Source of the DNA: Clostridia bacterium
GTDB taxonomy: Bacteria > Bacillota > Clostridia > Oscillospirales > CAG-272
Assembly (NCBI GenBank): GCA_017958705.1
Contig: JAGDCE010000079.1
Span: forward strand, 1-5,538
DNA length: 5,538 nt
Direction of reading: 5' to 3'
The position numbers and the translations under genes were made by a program. The number at the start of each line of letters is the position of its first letter. Position 1 is the stretch's first letter. Shown here one piece after another: positions 1 through 5,227 of the stretch. Below the pieces are notes generated by a model, which saw only the letters and a program-made list of their open reading frames with translations, ran no database searches and was not told the DNA's origin.

Positions 1-1
1 C

Positions 2-64
2 AAGGTAAACGACGACGGTTCGATCTACAAGACCTAGATCAGGTACACTGTAGATGAAAGCGCG
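2..64 (+). pseudogene. Upstream in-frame remnant of Cna_B repeat protein, interrupted by TAG
   Basis: Read in the frame of the downstream Cna_B gene, these bases translate as KVNDDGSIYKT, stop, IRYTVDESAV. They align with the same place in the next module (KFTVNDDGSITKTEIEYTW at residues 85-103 of the downstream reading). At DNA level bases 4-24 are identical to 325-345, and the TAG at 35-37 falls exactly where the downstream copy has GAG (356-358), an offset of 321 bp or 107 codons. The homology runs across the stop, so this is one gene broken by a single G-to-T change, or a sequencing or assembly error. The 5' part lies outside the window. The alternative, programmed amber read-through, has no visible support. 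Confidence 0.75.
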
Positions 65-1423
65 GTGCCCGAGTACGAGACCACCATCGAGAAACTCGAG
101 GACGGCACGTACAGGATCACCAATACCCATACTCCCGAACACGTGAATGCAAGCGTGGTCAAAGTCTGGAAAGACAACGAGGATCAGGACGGCATCAGAC
201 CTGCGACGCTCGTCGTGAAACTGTTTGCCGACAAGGTTGAAGTTGCCGGCGCGACCGTAACGCTTACCGAAGCTGACGGCTGGGCTCAGAAGACCATCGA
301 AGATCTTCCGAAGTACAAGTTCACGGTAAACGACGACGGTTCGATAACCAAGACCGAGATCGAATACACCTGGGCCGAGGCTGAAATACCCGAAGGCTAT
401 GAGCTTACCGGAAACACGCCTGAAGGCACCCTCACGACCATCACCAACACTCACGTGCCCGGAACGACTTCCATCTACGTTGAAAAACAGTGGCGCGACG
501 ACGACAACCGCGACGGTCTCAGACCGCAGTCGATCCACGTACAGCTGCTTGCCAACGACAAGCCTTACGGAGATCCGATCGAGCTGAGCGAAGAAAACGA
601 GTGGAAGCACACCTGGAACGATCTGCCCGAAAAAGCGGCCGGCGTTGAGATCGTATACTCGATCAACGAAATCGACGTTCCCGAGGGTTACGGTATCATG
701 ATCAACGGCACTCCCAAGGAAGGATTCCTCATCATCAACCCGCATGAACCTGACGAGACCGAAGCAACTGTCGTCAAGGTCTGGGACGATGCTGATGATC
801 AGGACGGCATAAGACCCGCAACGATCACGGTTCAGCTTATGGCTGACAACGAAGCCTTCGGCGATCCGATCGAACTGAGTGAATCGAACAACTGGACGGT
901 CACCGTAACCGGTCTTTACCTGAACAATGAAGGAAAGCCGATATCGTATACCTGGGAAGAGATCGATCTGCCCGACGGTTACACGCTTACCGGCAACACC
1001 TGCAACGGCACGGTAACGACGCTCACCAACACCCATACCCCCGAAAAGGTATCGGTCGACGGCGTCAAGATCTGGGCCGGCGAGACAGATGCGAAGAATC
1101 AGAGACCCGCAAGCGTCACGATCAGGCTTTACGCCGACGGCGTTGAGGTCGCTTCGGTCTCCGTATCCGCCAATACCGACTGGAAGTTCAAGTTCGAAGA
1201 TCTTGACAAGTACAAGAACGGCGTAGAGATCGAGTACACGATCAACGAAGATCCCGTGGTCGGCTACGCTTCGGCGATAGACGGTTACACGGTAATCAAC
1301 ACCTACGACGTACCGCCTCCTCCTCCGACGTCTGACGGAGCGGTCATTCCGGCGATAATGACGGCGATCGCCTCTATGCTCGGAATCGTCTTCGCAGTCA
1401 GAAGAAAGAGACGCGTTGTCTGA
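65..1423 (+). CDS. Cna B-type repeat surface protein, C-terminal part with sortase-like tail
   Basis: Part of a cell-wall-attached stalk or adhesin built from Cna_B (collagen-adhesin B) Ig-like domains. Residues 1-25 finish a module begun upstream. Four complete modules follow at about 26-133, 134-230, 231-327 and 328-415. Each has the family's isopeptide triad: a Lys in VxKxW (K33, K141, K238, K335), a Glu after YxxxE (E105, E202, E299, E395) and a terminal Asn in the xNTH/INP/INT strand (N128, N225, N322, N412). Intramolecular Lys-Asn bonds, known in this family, would make the rod stiff and protease-resistant. The end has PPPPPTSD, about 21 hydrophobic residues and RRKRR, laid out like a sortase signal but without LPXTG. 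The GTG at 65 is only the first start-type codon after the TAG at 35-37. It has no Shine-Dalgarno site and lies mid-domain, so it is probably not a true start; the real gene begins upstream of the window. The product may be non-functional if the TAG is genuine. Confidence 0.85.
   Translation: MPEYETTIEKLEDGTYRITNTHTPEHVNASVVKVWKDNEDQDGIRPATLVVKLFADKVEVAGATVTLTEADGWAQKTIEDLPKYKFTVNDDGSITKTEIEYTWAEAEIPEGYELTGNTPEGTLTTITNTHVPGTTSIYVEKQWRDDDNRDGLRPQSIHVQLLANDKPYGDPIELSEENEWKHTWNDLPEKAAGVEIVYSINEIDVPEGYGIMINGTPKEGFLIINPHEPDETEATVVKVWDDADDQDGIRPATITVQLMADNEAFGDPIELSESNNWTVTVTGLYLNNEGKPISYTWEEIDLPDGYTLTGNTCNGTVTTLTNTHTPEKVSVDGVKIWAGETDAKNQRPASVTIRLYADGVEVASVSVSANTDWKFKFEDLDKYKNGVEIEYTINEDPVVGYASAIDGYTVINTYDVPPPPPTSDGAVIPAIMTAIASMLGIVFAVRRKRRVV
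140..1309 (+). repeat. Four tandem Cna_B domain-coding modules
   Basis: Modules occupy about 140-463, 464-754, 755-1045 and 1046-1309. Modules 1 and 3 are the closest pair: both have VVKVW, DQDGIRPAT and an LTGNT...TNTH ending, with clear DNA similarity in those blocks. Module 1 is also very close to the partial module at bases 2-139. Modules 2 and 4 are more diverged. This suggests the protein grew by unequal recombination between repeats. Confidence 0.7.
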
Positions 1424-1440
1424 TTCGACTGATCACAACT

Positions 1441-1470
1441 GAACAGGCCGCCGGAAACGGCAGCCTGTTC
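1441..1470 (+). other. GAAA-tetraloop hairpin after the Cna_B gene
   Basis: GAACAGGC pairs with GCCTGTTC (8 bp). A single C/A mismatch follows, then GCCG pairs with CGGC around a GAAA (GNRA) loop. The nearest T-run (1481-1484) is about 10 nt past the stem, so it is not a classic intrinsic terminator. It lies 17 nt after the Cna_B stop codon and would be in the 3' UTR, where it could protect the mRNA end or assist the stronger terminator at 1504. Confidence 0.55.
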
Positions 1471-1503
1471 GGACGGATCGTTTTAACGGTCAGGTAAAAA
1501 AGC

Positions 1504-1539
1504 AAAACACACGAAAGTGAAAGCTTTCGTGTGTTTTTT
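1504..1539. terminator. Bidirectional intrinsic terminator between convergent genes
   Basis: Bases 1504-1517 (AAAACACACGAAAG) pair perfectly with 1524-1537 (CTTTCGTGTGTTTT), a 14-bp stem with a 6-nt loop. On the + strand the stem ends in a run of six T (1534-1539). On the - strand it is followed by T-rich sequence, the complement of the A-runs at 1504-1507 and 1496-1501. It therefore suits both the Cna_B gene arriving from the left and the lipoprotein gene arriving from the right. Confidence 0.85.
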
Positions 1540-1590
1540 ATGTCGGCTCCCGACCGCTCGCATGGTGCGCCGAAAGGGACCGTTCAGAAC

Positions 1591-2526
1591 TTATGCGAAG
1601 ATATCGCCGTAATCGCTGTAGCTTATGTGTGTGTATTCGGATTCGTGTCCGTTCATTATCTCGCTGACTTTCGCCGTAACGGTCGACGGCGATACTTTTC
1701 CGATCTCGTACGTTGTCACCTCGACCCGGCTCATGAGTTCGCTCGAATAAACGTAGTAAGCCTCTTCGGAGCCGCCGTCTATCTGTATCTTGGGATCGTC
1801 CGTCAGATAAAATTCGCAGTAAAGCCCGATCTCGGTCTCGGGGTCGTAATAGAATTTGTAATTGGTATACTGAGATTCATGATCGGTCTTGCCGTGAGTG
1901 ACGATCCTTGTTTTCAGCTCGCAGCCTTTTGCGTTCGGGCAGAGCGAAGAAGTCACGGCCAGATCAAACCTCTCGCAGTACGTGTCGATCGCGACGGTGG
2001 ATTTTGTGCCCTTCTCAAAATCCCTTGTCTGCCGCAGGATCGGGAAAGTCGCGGAGCCGAGATTCTCGGGGAGGAAGGTTTTTTCCTCATATATCACCGT
2101 AAGCGGGAAATCGTCGACGATAAGCTTTCTGTAAAAGTCGTAAAGCACGTATTTGCCGTCGTCGTAAACGATGGCGACGTGGTCGTCGGGCTCGTTCAGC
2201 TCGCCTTTGCGCGCCTCGTCGTATCCGACGAGCGTGTATCTTTTATGATAATGGTAATCCTCGCAGTTCAGAAATTCGAACGGATATGAAACGACGCCGT
2301 TTCCGTCGTTATGGTCTTCGCCGTAGTTGTATATAAGGTGTGCGTTCTGCAGCGCGGCGGCGTATTTATATCCGTCTTTGCCGTCGTAATACGTCACGCG
2401 CGGATACTGACCCTTGCCCGGATCCTGAGGGGTCCCCGGTTTCGGATCATCCGATTTGTTTGAGCCGCACGACACAAGCGTCAAAACCGCCGCGCAGGCC
2501 AAAAGAAATGACAGGATCTTTTTCAT
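1591..2526 (-). CDS. Lipoprotein of unknown function, 311 aa
   Basis: Predicted exported lipoprotein. From the ATG at 2526 the protein begins MKKILSF, has a hydrophobic core and the lipobox LVSC with Cys20 as lipidation site. A polar Asp/Pro/Gly linker (about 21-40) follows, then a Tyr-rich, mostly beta-looking domain. The stretch around YYDPETEIGLYCEF and the later EVTTYEIGKV recall the last strands of LolA-like lipoprotein domains, but the resemblance is weak and I do not assign a family. The start is chosen on three grounds: AAGGAG lies 7 nt upstream, the signal peptide begins there, and the longer open frame from a TTG at 2589 would read through the promoter. The gene is monocistronic, convergent with the Cna_B gene and divergent from the 816-residue lipoprotein. 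Stop codon is TAA. Confidence 0.85.
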   Translation of the reverse strand: MKKILSFLLACAAVLTLVSCGSNKSDDPKPGTPQDPGKGQYPRVTYYDGKDGYKYAAALQNAHLIYNYGEDHNDGNGVVSYPFEFLNCEDYHYHKRYTLVGYDEARKGELNEPDDHVAIVYDDGKYVLYDFYRKLIVDDFPLTVIYEEKTFLPENLGSATFPILRQTRDFEKGTKSTVAIDTYCERFDLAVTSSLCPNAKGCELKTRIVTHGKTDHESQYTNYKFYYDPETEIGLYCEFYLTDDPKIQIDGGSEEAYYVYSSELMSRVEVTTYEIGKVSPSTVTAKVSEIMNGHESEYTHISYSDYGDIFA

Positions 2527-2533
2527 AACGATT

Positions 2534-2539
2534 CTCCTT
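2534..2539 (-). promoter_or_regulatory. Shine-Dalgarno site AAGGAG
   Basis: On the - strand AAGGAG is followed by 7 nt and the ATG at 2526. This near-ideal site and spacing fix the start of the lipoprotein and exclude the upstream TTG at 2589. Confidence 0.85.
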
Positions 2540-2560
2540 GTTTTTGAACTCGGTGGAATC

Positions 2561-2589
2561 ATTATAAACAAAAACGGGCGTTTTGTCAA
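2561..2589 (-). promoter_or_regulatory. Perfect-consensus sigma-70 promoter of the 311-aa lipoprotein
   Basis: On the - strand TTGACA (2589-2584) is separated by exactly 17 bp from TATAAT (2566-2561). Both hexamers match the housekeeping sigma consensus at all six bases. Transcription should start near 2554, giving a 5' leader of about 28 nt that contains the AAGGAG site. An imperfect inverted repeat (GACAAAAC ... GTTTTTGT) covers the end of the -35 and the spacer and could be a repressor site, though it is AT-rich and may be chance. Confidence 0.85.
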
Positions 2590-2658
2590 GTGATAAATGC
2601 GTTTGCCGGCCTTTCCGGGCGGGATGCGCGGCCGTTTTTACGCTTTATTCATAACTGC

Positions 2659-2686
2659 GGCGGCTGCGACGCCGCCCGGCTTTTTT
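2659..2686 (+). terminator. GC-rich hairpin with T6 tract, terminator-like, no gene upstream on its strand
   Basis: GGCGGC (2659-2664) pairs with GCCGCC (2671-2676) around a 6-nt loop. Four bases later comes a run of six T (2681-2686). It has the form of a rightward intrinsic terminator. The nearest left-hand gene runs leftward, so there is no evident + strand transcript to stop. It may insulate the promoter at 2697 from read-through, or be a relic of a lost gene. A weaker candidate, CGGCC ... GGCCG plus T5, lies at 2607-2639 with an 18-nt loop. Confidence 0.45.
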
Positions 2687-2696
2687 GTCTTCCGGC

Positions 2697-2725
2697 TTGA
2701 ATCGTTCACAACTGTGTGATACAAT
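2697..2725 (+). promoter_or_regulatory. Extended -10 promoter of the 816-aa lipoprotein
   Basis: TTGAAT (2697-2702) lies 17 bp before TACAAT (2720-2725), and the -10 is preceded by TGA, an extended -10 (TGn) motif. The start of transcription should be near 2732, leaving a leader of about 45 nt. The -35 matches four of six consensus bases and the -10 five of six. Confidence 0.7.
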
Positions 2726-2739
2726 ATGGAAAAGACCGG

Positions 2740-2753
2740 ATGAATCAATTCAT
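2740..2753. promoter_or_regulatory. Small palindrome in the 5' leader, possible operator
   Basis: ATGAAT and ATTCAT form a 6-bp inverted repeat around a 2-nt centre (CA). It lies just downstream of the predicted start of transcription, a usual place for a repressor site. It is short and AT-rich, so chance is a real alternative. Confidence 0.3.
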
Positions 2754-2776
2754 TTTCAGAAAGCGGGGACGGAAAA

Positions 2777-5227
2777 TTGAAATTTACAAAGATCACGGCT
2801 CTGATCCTTTCCGCCGTTCTGCTCGCGTCAGCTCTTTTCGGATGCGGCACGGACGGCGCGGACACGACGGCTGACGCCACGGCGGAGCCTACGGCGCCGG
2901 CGGACACGACCGGCGCGGCGCAGACGACCGACGCGGACACGACGGACGTGCAGACGTCCGCCGAAACGGAAGAAGACGTGTTTCAGATTCCGGACGAGGA
3001 TCTGACCGGCATGAACACGTCGGATCAGCCGCTCGCCGACGACGGCAACGGCGAGGCGATATTCGCGCGGCTTTGCGCGGATTCGTATTTCAGCAACAAA
3101 GACGCATCGGCGTCCTCACTGCTCGACCGCGCGTCGTTCTCGAAGGATATCGTCAGATATTCCGGCTTCGCGCAGCAGCAGCAGTTCTACATCTGTCAGA
3201 ACGACTACACCGACATGGCCGCGTATTCGGAAGACATGAAATTCGCCGAGATCGCGGTGAACCAGGGCTTCATGCTGCGGCCGCGCTCCTCCGAATTCAA
3301 GCCCGGCGAGCCCGTTAAATACGGCGAGGTCCTGCGCGGACTGCTTTACGCGCTCGGCTACAGGGATTACGCCGACAAGAACGGCGTCGCGAAGATCGCG
3401 GCGGAGGTCGGCGTGTCGGATTATCTGGATCTGTCAAAGAAGAATTCGGACACCGTTACGTACGCCGAATACGCGCAGCTCGTATCGAACGCGCTCAAGC
3501 TCGACCTCGTCCTGTGCATCGAAAAGGACGGGAAGCTTTACATCGAAAAGCGCGCCGAAGGCTATAACATAAAGACCGCGTACATAGACGACGCCGCGGC
3601 CGAGGAAGGGTCGCTCTTCCGCCTCGCAAACAAGGGCTGGGACATCTTCTCCGGCACCTACCTGTACGGGCCGAGCATGATAATAAACGAAGACAAGTCG
3701 ATCGACTGCTGGCTTGCGGGAACGCTCGGGTACAGCGGGGAAGTGGACGTCGGCGTATACCGGAAATCGTATGACAACGGCCTGAGCTGGACGCCCGACG
3801 TCGCCGCCGTAAGGCCCACGTGCTGCAGCGAAGACTGGCACTGGACGTGCGACCCCGGAACGATAAAGATCGGCGATTACTACTATATAACGTACACGTC
3901 CATACTCTGGGCGGGCGGCGTCGACAACAACCTTTTCGTCGCCAGGACTAAGGATCCGGCGGGCACCTGCATCGAAAAATGGGGCAAGGACGGCTGGGGC
4001 GACGAGCCGAAGCCGCTCGTGGCCTTCGACGGACCGAAGGGCGCCTGGGGCGCCGGCGAAGGATCGATGGTCGTCGTCGGCGACACGCTGTATCTGTACG
4101 TGACGTGGGCGGTGAACACGTTCGAGACGAGGATCTACACCGCCGACGCGACGAGCGAGAACTGGCCGGCGACGCTGCAGTTCCGCGGGACGGCGTACCG
4201 TCACGACAGCCTCGGCGAGGACAGCGCCGATTTCAAATATATCGACGCTTATAAATGCTTCATCGGCGTGGCGACCGGAAACAGGTTCTCCGACGACTGC
4301 TACGTCCACGTCAACGTTTCCTACGACGGTCTGTATTTCCGCAGCGAGGTGCGTCTGAAACACAAGACCGAATCCTCGTTCATCGACACCGGCATCCACA
4401 ACATGGGCATAAGCGGCGACGCGCACGGACATATAGACATTTTCTCGCAGCAGTTCATCGGCTACGCCTATACGCCGGAAGGCGGCGGCTGGGGCGTCTG
4501 GAGCCTGCGGTTCGCTCCGGTGCTGTTCATCGGCTCGGACAACTACGACACGCCGGAGAACGCGATAACGCGTCCCGCGGGCAAGAGCCTGAAAGACACG
4601 GCGAACGCCCCCGACGTCTGCGGTATAAGGGTCGAAGGCCCGTACAAGACCTCGGCGGTCGAGGTCCGCTTCAAGGGCACGCCGTACAACTTCACCGTTA
4701 TATATACCGACAAAAACGGGAACTCGGTGCCGGCGGACGCGGATATACTCGAGAAGATCGAGTACGTTTACGATCCCGAACAGGTCGAGATCGACCGGGA
4801 AAACCAGACCGTCACGCTGAAGGGGAACAAGCTCACGCGCATATACGTGAAATACGGAACGCTCACGACCATGCTCACCGTCATGCCGGCCTCCGCGAAC
4901 AGGGACGCGCCGGTAGACTTCTATCCCGAGACCGATACGGTAACGTTCTACTTCAAGGACGAGGTCAAACAGCCCGATTTCATAGCGAAAAGCGAAGCGA
5001 ACGATTATCTGGTCCTCTGGGGCAAGACGACGGCGCTCGCCGCCGACAGCTCACAGGATCTGAAATACTGGAAGCAGTCCTGCAAATACTCCGGCTACGA
5101 CACGAGTATAATCGAGATCGACAAAGAGGGCGCGATAAAGCCTCTCGCCGTCGGAGAAACGACTGTCACCGTCACGTATATGGGCCTGCAGACGACGCTC
5201 AAGGTCGTCGTCGCGAGCATGAATTGA
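2777..5227 (+). CDS. Multidomain lipoprotein: SLH-like, glycosidase-like beta-propeller, Ig-like domains
   Basis: Predicted exported surface lipoprotein of 816 aa. It starts at TTG 2777, the only start giving the signal peptide, with a weak GGGGA site 7 nt upstream. The signal peptide ends in the lipobox LFGC (Cys23), then a Thr/Ala/Asp-rich linker (24-68). Residues about 142-193 resemble an S-layer homology domain (YTDM, then FKPGEPVKYGEVLRGLLYALGY), and 194-243 a more diverged second copy. Residues about 285-587 look like a five-bladed propeller of the sialidase/GH43 type: an Asp-box SYDNGLSW (331-338), a DPGTIKIGDYYYITY strand with D359, and GEGSMVVVGDTLYLY with E428. D359 and E428 sit where GH43-like enzymes keep catalytic acids, but this is inference and activity is unproven. 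Residues about 613-704 are Ig-like, and 711-814 resemble Big_2 (DTSIIEID ... VGETTVTVTY). Likely role: binding or cutting a glycan at the cell surface. The codons look richer in G/C at third positions than those of the Cna_B gene. The stop codon is also the first base triplet of the 41-bp array, and no terminator is visible before the window ends. Confidence 0.85.
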   Translation: MKFTKITALILSAVLLASALFGCGTDGADTTADATAEPTAPADTTGAAQTTDADTTDVQTSAETEEDVFQIPDEDLTGMNTSDQPLADDGNGEAIFARLCADSYFSNKDASASSLLDRASFSKDIVRYSGFAQQQQFYICQNDYTDMAAYSEDMKFAEIAVNQGFMLRPRSSEFKPGEPVKYGEVLRGLLYALGYRDYADKNGVAKIAAEVGVSDYLDLSKKNSDTVTYAEYAQLVSNALKLDLVLCIEKDGKLYIEKRAEGYNIKTAYIDDAAAEEGSLFRLANKGWDIFSGTYLYGPSMIINEDKSIDCWLAGTLGYSGEVDVGVYRKSYDNGLSWTPDVAAVRPTCCSEDWHWTCDPGTIKIGDYYYITYTSILWAGGVDNNLFVARTKDPAGTCIEKWGKDGWGDEPKPLVAFDGPKGAWGAGEGSMVVVGDTLYLYVTWAVNTFETRIYTADATSENWPATLQFRGTAYRHDSLGEDSADFKYIDAYKCFIGVATGNRFSDDCYVHVNVSYDGLYFRSEVRLKHKTESSFIDTGIHNMGISGDAHGHIDIFSQQFIGYAYTPEGGGWGVWSLRFAPVLFIGSDNYDTPENAITRPAGKSLKDTANAPDVCGIRVEGPYKTSAVEVRFKGTPYNFTVIYTDKNGNSVPADADILEKIEYVYDPEQVEIDRENQTVTLKGNKLTRIYVKYGTLTTMLTVMPASANRDAPVDFYPETDTVTFYFKDEVKQPDFIAKSEANDYLVLWGKTTALAADSSQDLKYWKQSCKYSGYDTSIIEIDKEGAIKPLAVGETTVTVTYMGLQTTLKVVVASMN

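Noticed and set aside
35..37. Reassigned TAG codon in this organism
   Set aside because: The other two long genes have no in-frame TAG and end in TAA or TGA, so a single nonsense change or sequence error is simpler.
65..67. GTG as the true start of the Cna_B gene
   Set aside because: It lies mid-domain, has no Shine-Dalgarno site, and homology continues upstream through the TAG.
1531..2289. 252-aa + strand reading frame opposite the 311-aa lipoprotein
   Set aside because: It starts inside the bidirectional terminator, and the opposite strand has promoter, Shine-Dalgarno site, signal peptide and lipobox.
2527..2589. TTG start at 2589 for the 311-aa lipoprotein
   Set aside because: It is part of the TTGACA -35 box, so the codon would not be transcribed. 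The ATG at 2526 has AAGGAG and the signal peptide.
2638..2940. 100-aa - strand reading frame across the intergenic region
   Set aside because: Low-complexity Ala/Val/Ser shadow of the Thr/Ala linker, with no ribosome site, overlapping a promoter on the other strand.
3434..4432. 332-aa - strand reading frame opposite the propeller gene
   Set aside because: Val/Ala/Arg-rich shadow typical of the antisense of a GC-rich gene. It has no ribosome site or domain.
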